Source: Laspinema olomoucense D3b (lineage in GTDB: Bacteria; Cyanobacteriota; Cyanobacteriia; Cyanobacteriales; Laspinemataceae). From it: a DNA stretch of 64,000 nt. Below, one piece after another: positions 37,194 to 48,700 of this stretch. The notes beneath the pieces are model-generated. The model searched no databases, had not been told where the DNA came from, and was given only the letters and a program-made list of their open reading frames with translations. The stretch lies in contig NZ_JAMXFA010000005.1 in assembly GCF_025370785.1 (NCBI RefSeq), positions 62,001 to 126,000 of the forward strand, written 5' to 3'. How positions within the stretch are numbered: the stretch's first letter is position 1; the number at the start of each line of letters is the position of its first letter. The position numbers and the translations under genes are program-made.

Positions 37194-37436
37194 GAATATC
37201 TCAATTTCAATACAAATCGTTCTGATTATATTAGATTTTTTCCCGAAGGGAGAATTTCGCCATAAAAATTTACATTACTCAGTTGGCATATTGAATCCAG
37301 ACTGGAGCAGATCAGGTGAGAGAGTTTCCCATTAAATTCAGGTTCCCCCGAATACTACGAAATTAAGAACCGTCTTGCTCTCGGGAATTATAATTCGTTC
37401 CGAGGACTTCCCCACCCCATCCCCCCATCAACCAAG

Positions 37437-37460
37437 GACATAAGACATAAGACATAAGAC
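37437..37460. repeat. Heptamer tandem repeat (GACATAA, three and a half copies)
   Basis: Three exact GACATAA units plus GAC. It lies in a 321-bp interval between two divergent genes that otherwise shows no element I can name. Confidence 0.7.
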
Positions 37461-37514
37461 TCCCGATCGCCCCTCGCAGATGATAAAATTAGGTGAACGG
37501 TTCACGAGGTCAGC

Positions 37515-38096
37515 ATGGGCGATCGCCAACTTAACAGTTACACCCTTCCTTCCCCTGATTTAGCACCGGAGAACGGTCTGTCCTATCCCTTTACCGTAGA
37601 TCAGACTACCCGAACTCAGCAATCTCCCACTCAGAAACGGGTTACCCAAACTTTCTTCCAGCTTTTAATCCAGCACCTGCGCGGCACGAATGCGATCGTT
37701 TCTGTTCATCCGAGGCCGGTTTATATTGAAGCCGCATCGGCTTACTGTTATCCTGATTTAATGGTCACCCATGACCCTCGGGATTTAGATCGCCGCCACC
37801 GACTCGATGGGGTGATTCAATATCCCTGTTTAATTATCGATGTGATATCTCACCCCTGTCCCGCCAGTGAGAAACTCAGTCAATTTGACCATTATCGGCA
37901 AATTGAAACCTTGCAGGAATATGTTTGGCTTGATCCAACTCAACCCAAACTGAACTGTTTGCGTCAAATTGAACCGGGAGTTTGGGAAGCGTATCTGTAT
38001 GAGCCAGGGGATGATGTGTATTTGGATAGCCTGAGCTTTTTAATCGAAATTGAGGCCATTTATAACCGGACGCTGACGCCAGCAGGTCGGTCCTAA
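37515..38096 (+). CDS. Uma2-family (DUF820) nuclease-like protein
   Basis: A 193-residue member of a PD-(D/E)xK-like family greatly expanded in cyanobacteria. The motif AYCYPDLMVTHDP holds the first acidic residue, and CLIIDVISHPCPASEKLSQFDHY gives the central strand and helix; the typical E of the E-x-S/P motif is D in this copy (IDVIS). C-terminal to it are YVWLDPTQPKLNCLRQ and EPGVWE. Family members are annotated as endonucleases but no biological role has been settled. The gene is alone, convergent with cheW 8 bp away. Possibly transposon-associated, without direct evidence. Confidence 0.82.
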   Translation: MGDRQLNSYTLPSPDLAPENGLSYPFTVDQTTRTQQSPTQKRVTQTFFQLLIQHLRGTNAIVSVHPRPVYIEAASAYCYPDLMVTHDPRDLDRRHRLDGVIQYPCLIIDVISHPCPASEKLSQFDHYRQIETLQEYVWLDPTQPKLNCLRQIEPGVWEAYLYEPGDDVYLDSLSFLIEIEAIYNRTLTPAGRS

Positions 38097-38104
38097 AACC
38101 CGTC

Positions 38105-38599
38105 TCAATCCAAAAGTTTATCTAAGTTCAGATAGAAGGCGACTGTACCGGCATCGGTGGTAATAATTTTTTCCACTGCTGCCGGTGCAGCATTTTTGCC
38201 TTCCCTACCTTGTCGATAGGAGGCGGGAATTTCTGCAAATTGATCTTCAGGGACGTCTAAAATTGCGGGTAAATCTTGGAGGGGAATGCCAATGCGATCG
38301 CCATTGGTGAGGGTGCAGACAATCAAATAAGAATGCTGCTCTTGAGAAGGGTTTGGGGTGAAAAATAGCCTGGATAGATCCAAAAGAATAATCAAATCTG
38401 CATCAAGTTTAATTAAGCTCCGTCCATCTTCGAGGGTCCCTTGGGTGGTAAATTCGGTGAGAACACGCTGCACCCGTTCGATGGCGATCGCGTATGTTTC
38501 CCCCGCAACTTCAAAAATAACTAGCTTGCGCATCGGGGTGCGCTGAATGGCGGCCTTTTTATTGTGAAACCGGCGGCTGTACTTAGAGGGGGAGAACAT
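38105..38599 (-). CDS. CheW-like adaptor protein (second copy of the operon)
   Basis: A 164-residue protein whose CheW domain starts at RKLVIFEVAGETYAIAIERVQRVL and continues with LDADLIILLDLSRLF, the beta-barrel pattern of CheW. The first 22 residues are basic and outside the domain, so translation may start at an internal ATG at 38533. It is the last gene of the minus-strand chemosensory operon, 101 bp after cheA. CheW couples receptors to the CheA kinase in the array. The sequence differs strongly from the other CheW at the operon start, so the two may serve different receptors. Confidence 0.82.
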   Translation of the reverse strand: MFSPSKYSRRFHNKKAAIQRTPMRKLVIFEVAGETYAIAIERVQRVLTEFTTQGTLEDGRSLIKLDADLIILLDLSRLFFTPNPSQEQHSYLIVCTLTNGDRIGIPLQDLPAILDVPEDQFAEIPASYRQGREGKNAAPAAVEKIITTDAGTVAFYLNLDKLLD

Positions 38600-38700
38600 G
38601 GTAGGGATGCTCCATTAAGGGGGAGGAAATTCAAAACAATTGTCTAACCTTTAGGGAATTCTGCGATTTTTTTATCCAAATTTTAAGGATGAAAACCGGA

Positions 38701-41547
38701 TCAGGTCGCTCCCAGTAATTGAGCGATCGCCTCTAATAACTGACGTTCATTATAGGGCTTGGTGAAATATTTAACGGCCCCCAAATCCATTGCCCGTTGC
38801 CGATGTTTAGCACCGCTGCGGGAAGTCAACATCGCCACCGGAATAGGAGAAAATTGGGGATTTTCTTTGACTGCCGCCAGGAATTCAAATCCATCCATCC
38901 GGGGCATTTCAATATCAGCAATAATCAAAGCACATTTTAATCCATGATGCAATTGTTCCAAAGCATCTTGACCATCTTTGGCTTGAGCAACGCGGTATCG
39001 CGCACGGGTGAGGGTTAACGAGAGCATTTGGCGAATCGTATAAGAGTCATCAATCACTAAAATTTGGGGTTGAGAGGGCAGGGGAGGCAACAGGGGGACC
39101 GGAGAACGAATGCCTGGGGGGAGAAGGGTATTGCGTCCGGGACTATCAGTCTGGATCACGACCGCTTTTTGCACGTGAGGATGAAGTTGTCCGATTAAGT
39201 CATCTACATCGAGAATGCTGACGACTTCGCCATCGCCGAGAATGGTGCAACCGAGGATGCCGGTGGGTTTGGATAAGGGTTGGGGGAGGGGTTTGACGAC
39301 GAGTTCCTGTTGTCCGACGAGGCGATCGACGACGATCGCCAGAATCCCTTCACTTGAGCTTAAAACTAGCACCGGCATATAATCTTCTCCAACGGGTATC
39401 GGAGAAGGCAGATCCCGCGAGGACTCGTTGTAATGGAGTAAATGATTCAAGGGAACTAACCGAATATACTCGTCGCGCCACCGTAACATCGGTTGATGCA
39501 TGGCCATCTGGATTTCACTGGCGTTAACGTGCAGAATCTCTTCCACGGCATCGAGGGGTAAGGCGAGGGTCTGATGTTCGATGCGGACTAATAATGCATC
39601 GGAAATCGAGAGCATCAGGGGGAGTTTAATGATAAAGGTGGTTCCCCGACCGATGCGAGAGTCTACTTTGACGGTACCTCGCACTTGGCGCAAGTTATTT
39701 CGCACAATATCTAAGCCGACCCCACGTCCAGACAAGTCATTTACCTCACGTTGGGTACTAAATCCCGACCAAAACAGGAAGTCGTAGAGTTCGTTGAGAG
39801 AGAGTTCTAAAGCTTGTTCTTCGGAGACGAGATTTAATTCAACCAGACGGGAACGAATGGTTTCCGGGTCGATGCCTTGGCCGTCATCAGAGATGGTGAT
39901 GATGGTTTGTCCCCCTTGATGCCGCGCTTCGATTTCGATTTGGCCGTTGGGGGGTTTCCCTGCTGCTTTGCGGTCTTCGGGGGATTCGATGCCGTGGTCG
40001 AAGGCATTTCGCACTAAATGTACCAGGGGGTCGCGCAAGGCGTGTAATAAGCTTTCATCAATTTTGGTATCTCGTCCGATGAGGAGGAGGTTGACATCTT
40101 TATCATAAGTGCGAGACATATCACGGATGGCGCGAGGTAGGTGGTCTACGGCACGACTGAAACTGACGACGCGCAACTGCATCACCTGAGAGCGGAGGCG
40201 ATCGCAGATTCGTCGGAGGCGATCGGTACTCCGGTCCAGATTGAGCGCTACTTCGTCGATTTTGGCACTGGAGTGGGCGATCGCCTGGGTGGTTTCGATG
40301 GTTTCTCGGGCCGTATCATGGAACTCCGTATAATGATCCATTTCTAGGGCGTCGAAACCCAGGGGATGAGCGGGACTTCGACCCTGATGGCTTTTTTCTC
40401 CGGCAAGGCGGTCATATTCTTCCCGCAGTTGTACCCCAAATTGATTCAAATCGCGGATGTGCCGTCGCAGACGTTTGACTTCCCCGCGCAGTTGGGTTTC
40501 CTGGACTTCTAAATGGGTGCGACTAATTACTAATTCTCCCACAAGGTCCACCAGTTCCGTGAGGCGATCGAGTTCGACTCGGATGGTGGGTTTGACTCCG
40601 GATTCCCCTGGGGAGGCAGTGGGGAGTAGGGAGGGGTCGGGAGGGGTCGCACTTGGAGGCGGGTCCGAAGGCCGGAGTGGAGGGGGAGAAGGCACTGGAG
40701 AAATGGCCACATCCCGGTGCGGAGGAGGGAGTTCCATCGGTTGTAAGACGATGGGTAATTCTTGTAAGACTTGTTCCCGGACGGTTTCTAAATTTTGGGC
40801 GATGATCCAGCCCAATTTTTTCAGGTCTTCGACGGATACATTGGGTGTATCCACAGCGGTCCGCAGCGCTTCGGCAATTTCTCCGAGTTCCGGGACTTCT
40901 AACATCCCGGCTAAACCGGAAAGCTGATAATAAATTTCATTAAAAACCCGACAAGAGTCCTCGGCTGTCTCCTCTTGTAGTTGGGAAAGTTCGGTTTCTA
41001 AACGGTTAAAGATCGGGGGTAAATCTTGTTTGAAAATGGACTGAATTACCCCGGTATTGGCGGGATGTTTTTGCATCCAGTCTGCCGGGTGTTTTAATTC
41101 ACCGCATTCAGTTTCTAATTCTTGTTTGATGCGGGCGATCGCCTCCAAATCCGCCTGGAAATCTTTGGGGTTTTCTTCTTGCTTTTCCCTAACGAGGGCC
41201 GTAGATTGGGCCGTGAGTTTTTTTAATAAATCAACCCCTTGGAGGAGTTGAGTAATAGAACGGCTACTCAGGGGAGTATCTTCGGGGCGATCGCGCAAAA
41301 TTGCAAAACAATCTTCTATCCGGTGTGCCGCAGTTGAAAGGGATTGAAAACCAAACATTAAGGCCGAACCCTTAATAGAGTGCGCCGCCCGAAACATTTC
41401 CTTAATGGTGCTTTTTCGAGCTTCTGCGGTCTCAATTTGTTCCATTGCCAACAACTGAGTTTCTAAGCTCTGTAAAAACTCGTCGGTTTCGGCAATAAAT
41501 GCCCCCAGCAGTTCTTGAATATCGTTAAAGTCCATTAATGATGACAT
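38701..41547 (-). CDS. cheA: CheA-type hybrid histidine kinase with C-terminal receiver
   Basis: A 948-residue kinase. HPt: FRAAHSIKGSALMFGF with His 56. A second helical HPt-like segment spans about 160-260. A Pro-rich linker (about 275-320) precedes the dimerisation and ATPase domains (HLVRNAFDHGIESPED, ISDDGQGIDPE, FSTQREVNDLSGRGVGLDIV), a CheW domain (about 640-790) and a receiver with Asp 878 in IADIEMPRMDG. It resembles the PixL/PilL-like kinases of cyanobacterial phototaxis and pilus systems. In the operon it follows two receptors, so it probably reads their output and phosphorylates the stand-alone receiver encoded at the operon start. Confidence 0.92.
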   Translation of the reverse strand: MSSLMDFNDIQELLGAFIAETDEFLQSLETQLLAMEQIETAEARKSTIKEMFRAAHSIKGSALMFGFQSLSTAAHRIEDCFAILRDRPEDTPLSSRSITQLLQGVDLLKKLTAQSTALVREKQEENPKDFQADLEAIARIKQELETECGELKHPADWMQKHPANTGVIQSIFKQDLPPIFNRLETELSQLQEETAEDSCRVFNEIYYQLSGLAGMLEVPELGEIAEALRTAVDTPNVSVEDLKKLGWIIAQNLETVREQVLQELPIVLQPMELPPPHRDVAISPVPSPPPLRPSDPPPSATPPDPSLLPTASPGESGVKPTIRVELDRLTELVDLVGELVISRTHLEVQETQLRGEVKRLRRHIRDLNQFGVQLREEYDRLAGEKSHQGRSPAHPLGFDALEMDHYTEFHDTARETIETTQAIAHSSAKIDEVALNLDRSTDRLRRICDRLRSQVMQLRVVSFSRAVDHLPRAIRDMSRTYDKDVNLLLIGRDTKIDESLLHALRDPLVHLVRNAFDHGIESPEDRKAAGKPPNGQIEIEARHQGGQTIITISDDGQGIDPETIRSRLVELNLVSEEQALELSLNELYDFLFWSGFSTQREVNDLSGRGVGLDIVRNNLRQVRGTVKVDSRIGRGTTFIIKLPLMLSISDALLVRIEHQTLALPLDAVEEILHVNASEIQMAMHQPMLRWRDEYIRLVPLNHLLHYNESSRDLPSPIPVGEDYMPVLVLSSSEGILAIVVDRLVGQQELVVKPLPQPLSKPTGILGCTILGDGEVVSILDVDDLIGQLHPHVQKAVVIQTDSPGRNTLLPPGIRSPVPLLPPLPSQPQILVIDDSYTIRQMLSLTLTRARYRVAQAKDGQDALEQLHHGLKCALIIADIEMPRMDGFEFLAAVKENPQFSPIPVAMLTSRSGAKHRQRAMDLGAVKYFTKPYNERQLLEAIAQLLGAT

Positions 41548-41894
41548 GATGGTTCAGAGTAGAAGTTTCAGTGACAAAAGGCGATGAAACCCCAGGCGGG
41601 TTCAACTATTTTTGTTGAGAGATGCGGTGACTAGAAAATTAGTAGATGCACCTCCTAAGCTCTCTGATTTGGCCCTCTCCTAAAAGGAGAGGGAGGAAGA
41701 ACCTCTCCCCGACCCTCTCCTAAAAAAAGAGGGACAATAAGGAATAAATATCATTGCCGGAAGACCTTTCTTTCCGGTTGCCCCTTCCCTTTGAGGGAAG
41801 GGGTTTGGGGGGTTGGGTTTCCTAATTCCCCAACAAAGTCTTACCCAGAGGAGGGGACAGAAATTGATGAAGGATTGGAGCTTTGAATCTACAT
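41548..41894. repeat. Repeat-rich 347-bp interval within the chemosensory operon
   Basis: No gene is supported. It contains several hairpin-forming repeats: CCCTCTCC-TAAA-AGGAGAGGG near 41674, a related CCCTCTCCTAAAAAAAGAGGG about 20-40 bp on, and at 41781-41803 CCCCTTCCCT-TTG-AGGGAAGGGG with 10-bp arms. The last belongs to the same family as 26455-26479. It may act as an attenuating or mRNA-processing element between the receptor and cheA. Confidence 0.55.
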
Positions 41895-44800
41895 TTAACT
41901 GCGGAAATTAGAAACCGAGTCTTGAAGCTGAGTGACAGCGATCGCCAGTCCATCTAAAGACTGCCGAACTTGCACAGATTTTTCGGCGGTTGTGGTAGAA
42001 ATCGAGCTAACTTTTTGCATGACTGCGGCAATTTCCGAAGCATTTTCGGTTTGATTAGTCGCTGCCCGCGTGATATTTTGAACCAGGGCATTCATCTGCC
42101 GACTGACTTCAATAATGGCGACTAAATGCTGTTTCGCTTCAGCGGCTAATTTAGTCCCCGCGACTACCTCCTGAGTGCCTGCTTCCATTGCTTCAGTAAC
42201 CCGTCCGATTTCGCTTCTAATTTGTTCGACAATTTCGGAAATTTCCTCCGTAGCTGAACCGGAGCGATCGGCTAATTTGCGGATTTCTTCGGCAACTACG
42301 GCAAACCCTAACCCCTGTTCTCCGGCCCGGGCCGCTTCAATGGTAGCATTCAGGGCTAATAGGTTAGTCTGAGCGGCAATTTGAGAAATTGACGTCACAA
42401 TTTTACCAATTTGTTGCGAGCTTTCTCCCAACCGTTTAATCATTTTTCCGGTTTGGGAAATGGTTTGGCGCAGTTCGTTAATGCCTTCAGCGGCCCGGTC
42501 TACCGATTGGCCTCCCACTTCGGCAGTTTCGGCGGCTTTATGGGCGACATTTTCCGCTTTTTGAGCCACGGTACAGATATCTTGAATCGAGTTAGCCATG
42601 CGCTCAATTTGGCGCAAGGAAAACTCAACTTGTTGAGCTTGTTCTCCTGCCCGTTCCGTTAAATCTTGGGTATTGGCGATGGATTCCCCGGTGGCGCTGC
42701 GGACTTCTGTGGCCAGTTCTTGAATCCCGGTTACAACTTTTTTGAGGGAAGAAACAAGGAAATTAAAGGAGTCAGCTAAAGCCCCGAGAACATTATTGTT
42801 GACTTCAGCCCGCACGGTTAAATCTCCTTTAGCAGCCCCTTTAATTTCCATTAAAAGTTTAAGAACCTGTTGAGTCAGTTCATCGGCTTCAGCTTTGCGG
42901 TCTTGGGCAAATTTTTCCAACTCTTGGGCGACTTTTTTTCGCTCGGTGATATCAAACCGGATGCCAATATATTTAATAATTTTGCCCTGAGCATCAAAAA
43001 TGGGAGAAATGGTGGTATCTACCCAATAATATGTGCCATTTTTGCACTGGTTTCTGAGTTCTCCTTTCCAGACGCGACCGGCGGTGATGGTTTTCCACAT
43101 TTCCTCAAAGAGGGATGGGGGATGATATCCGGAGTTAATCATCCGATGATTTTCGCCCATGAGTTCGCGGTGAGAGTATCCGGAGATTTCGCAGAATTTA
43201 TCATTAACAAAGGTAATGTTGCCCTCGCTGTCGGTTTCACTGACGATCGCCGCTTCATCGAGGGCATTTTGGCGAGTTTTGAGTTCTTGAAGCAGTTGGG
43301 CTTGTTCTGCCGCCAGGACTCGAAATTGTTCTTCGGTTTGTTTGAGCGGGGTAATATCATGAGCAACGGCATAAAGCAGTTGCTGTTCTACGGAAGGATT
43401 GGAACTCCAAGCTAACCATTTATAGGAACCATCTTTACAGCGATAGCGATTTTCAAAATAGAGGGTTTCTATGCCGGTTGCCAGTTTTTTGGTTTCCTCA
43501 ATGGTGGCTTCGATGTCATCGGGATGAACAAAGTCGAGAAAAGATTTACCCAGGAGTTCCTGTTCACTGTAGCCCAGGAGGGTGGTCCAAGCGGGATTTA
43601 TCCGCTGGAACGAGGCGTCAAAACTGAAGATACTCAGTAAATCGAGGGAAATGGTAAAGAACCGATCGCAGGTGACTTGGGCTAATTTGCGATCGCTAAT
43701 ATCGGCATGAACCCCTAACCATTCCCGAATACTGCCATCGGTGGTGTTGAGAATGGGGACGGCACGAACACTCATATATCGATACTCGCCATCGTGACGG
43801 CGCAGGCGGTGTTCGACTTCATAAAGCCCCCGATTTTTGACCGCCTCGGACCAAGCTTGGGCCGTCTGTTGACGTTCCTCGGGATGAACAGCATTCAGCC
43901 ATCCTCGCCCCTTGAGTTGGTCGAAGGTTTGGCCGGTGAAGCTACTCCAAGCGGGTTGTTCCGTGACAAATTCGCCATCGGCAGCGGTATTCCAAATGAT
44001 TTGAGAGGTGGCTTCAATCAAGGAACGGAAGCGCGCTTCGGAAGCTTGTAGTGCTTTTTCGGCTTGTTTGCGATCGCTGATGTCGATGCCCATTTCCAGG
44101 ACCAGCCGTTTCCCATCCACATCGTTACAGGGGTAATCATAAATTTGGTACGTGCGCCCGGTGTTAGGGTCTTGCCATTCCCACTGCTGCGGCTGTTTGG
44201 TTTCAAAGACTTGGGTGCGAACCTCGGAGTAGAGTTTGCCACCGGGGTTCAAAAGGGTGGCAGCAGAACCCGGGTTACCAAAGAACTCGACAAATTGACG
44301 GTTGGCTAACTGGACTGTGTTGCTGCGATCGACGAGGTAGAGGAAGGCAGGAATCCCATCAAACAGGGTGGTGAGTCGCTGGCGTTCTGCTTCTAATGCC
44401 TTCTCAATGGCTTTGCGATCGCTGATATCCCGGACTAAAGCTAACAGGAGGGTTTCTCCCTGGCGGGAAAATTTGCCTAGGCGGATTTCTACAGGGAAGG
44501 TAGTCCCATCGGCGCGTCGGTGGAGACTTTCCAGGGTGAGGGCTTCGCTGGGGCGTAACTGGGCCACGGCTAGGGTGCGTTCCTCGCTGTGAAAGCGCGG
44601 TTCGATCGCCTCTAAATTCAAGGCCAGGAGTTGATTCTGACTATATCCTAAGCTCTCGCAGGCCCGCTGATTCACCGCTAAGATTTTGCCATCCAAGCTG
44701 GTCAAAAAGAAGGCATCCGCAGCATTTTCCACCAACTGCCGGAACCGTTCTTCACTCTCGCTGAGGGCGTTTTCTTGTTGTTGGCGATCGCTAATATCCC

Positions 44801-45578
44801 GAATCACCGTAGAAATACAATCAATTTCTCCATTGTCTTCTTTGTGGACCAGGATCACTTGGGAGGCGGGAAAAAATTCCCCATTGCGGCGTTTGATCAC
44901 GGTTTCCCCAGTCCAAACCCCCTGGGTGAGGGTGGAGGCGATCGCCTCTTCTAATCGCTGGCGATCGGGTCCGTCTTTAACAAAATCAAACGGGGTGAAA
45001 TCCGAGGCGGGTTGATCCGGGGAAATCCCCGTCATTTTGCGCGAGGCGGGATTCAGGTAAATAGCTTTCCCCTGACTGTCGCAGATGCCGACAAAATCAG
45101 GCGTATTTTCAATAATCCGCGCCAGTCGTTTCAGGGCCGCTTCCGCTTGTTGGCGTTCTTTAATTTCCCCTTGCAGGGCTTGATTAGCCTCCTCTAGTGC
45201 GGCTTTCGCACTGGGTAGGGCCAGGGCGGCAGGCAGGGTCGGGACCATTTCTAGGGCGGTTACCAGGGAAATGCCAGCGGTAAGGGCTTTGATACTCCCG
45301 GAAATCCAATAGTCTGGACGCCAAAGGGTCCAGACTTCCATCACATGGGTGAATCCACAAGTAATAATAAAGGCCGCAAATAACAGAAAAATCCGACTAA
45401 AGGGTAAATCTGGGCGTTGAAAGACGAAATAAATCAACATCGCCACAATCGAAAAATAGGCCAAGGCGATCGCGAAGTCCGATCCGGCGTGCAGCCAAAC
45501 TAGAACCGGATTCCACAGGTAGCAATGACCGTGGGGAATAAAATTTACCGTGAGGAGGATGGATAAGGGTTCTAACAT
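41895..45578 (-). CDS. Chemoreceptor with ethylene-receptor-like membrane domain and multiple PAS domains
   Basis: A 1227-residue receptor. Residues about 20-110 form three hydrophobic helices with [15 protein letters not shown] and [17 protein letters not shown]. Asp 34, Tyr 41, Cys 74 and His 78 stand with the same mutual spacing as the ligand-site residues of plant ETR1 (Asp 25, Tyr 32, Cys 65, His 69); Cys and His bind the copper cofactor there. About six PAS domains follow (about 150-910), several with PAC ends such as [16 protein letters not shown]. Then come a HAMP-like segment and an MCP signalling domain ([36 protein letters not shown]). It probably senses ethylene or another small molecule and feeds the adjacent CheA; ligand identity is inference. 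Confidence 0.88.
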   Translation of the reverse strand: MLEPLSILLTVNFIPHGHCYLWNPVLVWLHAGSDFAIALAYFSIVAMLIYFVFQRPDLPFSRIFLLFAAFIITCGFTHVMEVWTLWRPDYWISGSIKALTAGISLVTALEMVPTLPAALALPSAKAALEEANQALQGEIKERQQAEAALKRLARIIENTPDFVGICDSQGKAIYLNPASRKMTGISPDQPASDFTPFDFVKDGPDRQRLEEAIASTLTQGVWTGETVIKRRNGEFFPASQVILVHKEDNGEIDCISTVIRDISDRQQQENALSESEERFRQLVENAADAFFLTSLDGKILAVNQRACESLGYSQNQLLALNLEAIEPRFHSEERTLAVAQLRPSEALTLESLHRRADGTTFPVEIRLGKFSRQGETLLLALVRDISDRKAIEKALEAERQRLTTLFDGIPAFLYLVDRSNTVQLANRQFVEFFGNPGSAATLLNPGGKLYSEVRTQVFETKQPQQWEWQDPNTGRTYQIYDYPCNDVDGKRLVLEMGIDISDRKQAEKALQASEARFRSLIEATSQIIWNTAADGEFVTEQPAWSSFTGQTFDQLKGRGWLNAVHPEERQQTAQAWSEAVKNRGLYEVEHRLRRHDGEYRYMSVRAVPILNTTDGSIREWLGVHADISDRKLAQVTCDRFFTISLDLLSIFSFDASFQRINPAWTTLLGYSEQELLGKSFLDFVHPDDIEATIEETKKLATGIETLYFENRYRCKDGSYKWLAWSSNPSVEQQLLYAVAHDITPLKQTEEQFRVLAAEQAQLLQELKTRQNALDEAAIVSETDSEGNITFVNDKFCEISGYSHRELMGENHRMINSGYHPPSLFEEMWKTITAGRVWKGELRNQCKNGTYYWVDTTISPIFDAQGKIIKYIGIRFDITERKKVAQELEKFAQDRKAEADELTQQVLKLLMEIKGAAKGDLTVRAEVNNNVLGALADSFNFLVSSLKKVVTGIQELATEVRSATGESIANTQDLTERAGEQAQQVEFSLRQIERMANSIQDICTVAQKAENVAHKAAETAEVGGQSVDRAAEGINELRQTISQTGKMIKRLGESSQQIGKIVTSISQIAAQTNLLALNATIEAARAGEQGLGFAVVAEEIRKLADRSGSATEEISEIVEQIRSEIGRVTEAMEAGTQEVVAGTKLAAEAKQHLVAIIEVSRQMNALVQNITRAATNQTENASEIAAVMQKVSSISTTTAEKSVQVRQSLDGLAIAVTQLQDSVSNFRS

Positions 45579-45767
45579 ACAGGGTGCGTCAATCAGTAAC
45601 GGCGTTTAGGGGGGTCACAATTAGGGAAAGAAGACCGATGAGGGGCAGTTGAGCTATAGCAATTTTCCCATTCATGCCCCCCCAGCCCTAGGAAAATCAT
45701 CTTTTTGAAGAGAAAAAGCATACCAAACCGAAAACCCTACCCGGTTGAGTGTTGCTCTACTCCTCGG

Positions 45768-48700
45768 CTAACTTCGGAAATGGGCCACAGATTGCTGAAG
45801 ACTCTCTACTGAAATTGCCAAGCCGTCTAGGGAATTCTGAACCTGGACTGATTTTTCTGCCGTATTCCCAGAAATGGCACTGACGGCACGAATCATACTC
45901 ACAATCTCCGTAGCACTATTTGTCTGCTTTGTTGCTGCGAGGGTAATATTTTCCACCAGGGCATTCATTTCCCCACTGACTTGGATGATATCAATTAAAT
46001 GGGTCTTGGCTTCTGCGGCCAGTTTGGTGCCGATCGCTACTTCCTGAGTGCCTGCCTCCATCGCTACAATCGCCCGTCCAATTTCACTCCTGATCTGTTC
46101 GACGATTTCGGAAATTTCCTCCGTTGCTAATCCCGAGCGATCGGCTAACTTGCGGATTTCTTCAGCGACCACAGCAAAACCCAGCCCTTGTTCTCCGGCT
46201 CTAGCCGCTTCAATCGTAGCATTAAGTGCCAATAAATTGGTTTGAGCCGCAATTTGGGAAATGGAAGTGACAATTTTGCCAATCTGCCCGGAACTCTCCC
46301 CTAACCGTTCGATGGTTTTCCCCGTTTGAGAAAGGGTTTGCCGCAGTTCGTTAATCGCCGCCACTGCCCGATCCACCGACTCCCCTCCAACTTGCGCTTT
46401 TTCGGCAGCTTGTTGCGCCACATTTTCCGCTTGTTGAGACAGGGTAAACACTTCTTCAATCGAGTTGACAATCTTCTGAATTTTCTGGATTGTCTCCTCA
46501 ATCTTTTGGGCTTGTTCTTGGGCTTGGTGGGCCAATTCTTGAGTATTGGAAATCGATTCCCCGGTGGCAGTATTGGCTTCTGTTGCCAGTTTTTGAACTC
46601 CCTTAACCACTTTACGGAGGGAGGAAATCAAAAAGTTAAACGAGTCAGCTAAAGCCCCGAGAATGTCGTTCGTGACTGCCGCCCGCACGGTTAAATCTCC
46701 CTTCGCGGCTCCTTTAATTTGTTCCAACATTTTGATCACCTGTTGCGTCAGGGAATCCATCTCCGCTTGCCGTTGAGCCGACATAATTTCCAGGTCCGCG
46801 ATTAATTGGGTTTTTTCCATTTCTGCACCGATGCGATCGCCCACTTCTTGTTGCAGTTTCTCATTGATTTCCTGCAACTCTTGGGTGCGTTGGCTCACCC
46901 GATTTTCTAAGTCTGCGGCTAACTGTTCTAGGGCTTCTTGATTCCGCCGCTGTTCCGTCACATCTCGGGTAATCTTAGAGAACCCCTGCAACTCTCCTTC
47001 CGCATCCCGTAAGGGAGTAATAATCACATTCGCCCAAAATTTACTCCCATCTTTTTTGACCCGATACCCTTCATCTTCAAACCGTCCCTCGGTTTGAGCA
47101 GTCTTGAGTTCGGCTTCCGGTTTGCCACTGGCGCGGTCCTCTAGGGTATAAAACCGCTGAAAAGGTTGACCTAGAATTTCTGGAGCCCGATACCCTTTAA
47201 TTCTTTGCGCTCCCATATTCCAACTTGCTACCCGACCCACTACATCCAGTCGAATAATGGCATAATCCTTGACACTCTCTACCAAAGAACGAAACCCTTC
47301 TTCACTTTCTCGGCGTGCTTCTTCCGCTTGTTTGCGTTCGGTAATATCTAAGCCGGAGGCAATATACCCAAAAAAATTGCCCTGGCTATCAAACCGAGGT
47401 AATCCACTCATCCAACTCCAGCAATACTCCCCGTCCCACCGTTTAAGTCGCACTTCAAATTGGAAGGGTTGCCGCTCTTCAAAGGCAGTTTGATAACCAT
47501 TAATACATCGGTCTTTATCGTCGGGATGCAAATTTTGCGTCCAACCATAACCGAGGTCTTTTTCTAAGGGTCGCCCAGTAAATTCGACCCACCGCTTGTT
47601 AAAATAAGTCACCTGTTTATCAGGACCAGCAATCCAAATGATGGCCGGAACTGTATCCGCCATCAACCGAAATTGTTGTTCACTTTCTTGTAAAGCGCGT
47701 TCGGCTTGTTTGCGTTCGGTGATGTCCAAGGCGATCGCCACACAGGAGAGTTTAGGAGTCTGCTGGGCGATTTGAAGATACATCTCAATCGGATAGATAC
47801 TCCCATCAGCACGGCGATGCATTGCTTCAAACCGCATTCTCTGTTGGTGGCCCTCTAATAAGGGAGCCAAGGCGGTTTTAGCCTCCGCCAAAGTCACTAC
47901 GGCGGGATTGATATCCATTGCTGTTTTTTCGAGGATTTCCTCCTGGGAATACCCCAAATTAATACAGGCTCCTTTGTTCACATATTCAAAGCGCAGGGTA
48001 TCCACATCAAAAATATAAATCTCGTTGAGACTAGACTCGACGAGATTAAACAACCGCATCCGTTCTTGTTCAGCTTGGATGCGATCGGTAACCACTTCTG
48101 TCAGCAGCATAATGCCGCCAATTTCTCCGCTGCGATCGCGCCAGGGATACATCTCCCATTTTACCCAATCGATGCTGCCATCCACTCGGGTATAACCTTC
48201 GGCATCACAGCTAAAGGATTCTCCCCCTAAGACGCGTTGTAGCATATCTTTCACATGATCAGGCAGTTCCGGGAATAGCTCGTGGTGCGATCGCCCGATA
48301 ATGTTTTTCACACTCTGGAAGTCTTCTCTTTTATCTAGTTTATAATCTTTCACCCACCGTTGGGAGGCGACGACATAGCACATCTGGCGATCGAGCATGG
48401 CAACCGCTGCCGGAAGATGTTCCAGAAATAATTTGAGTTCTTCTTCCCGGTGGTGTAGTTCGCTTTCCAGCTTCAGGCAATTGCTGATGTCTCGCACACT
48501 CACCCAAATTACCTCACGATTGTCTAAAAGGGTGAGGGGTTTGCCGGAGATTTCCACATCCAATAGGTTACCCCCTTTCGGTTTGAGGGCTTTCCATCTT
48601 AACGTGCCTCCCTTGCTCACTACGCCTTCAAAATCCACCTGAGATTGCCCGAAACTGGATAAGTGGTTAAAAAAGTTTTTGCCTCGGAGTTGGGTTCGTT

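Noticed and set aside
37515-38096. Uma2 protein as part of a transposon
   Set aside because: No terminal inverted repeats or transposase flank it; Uma2 genes are commonly scattered singly in cyanobacterial genomes.
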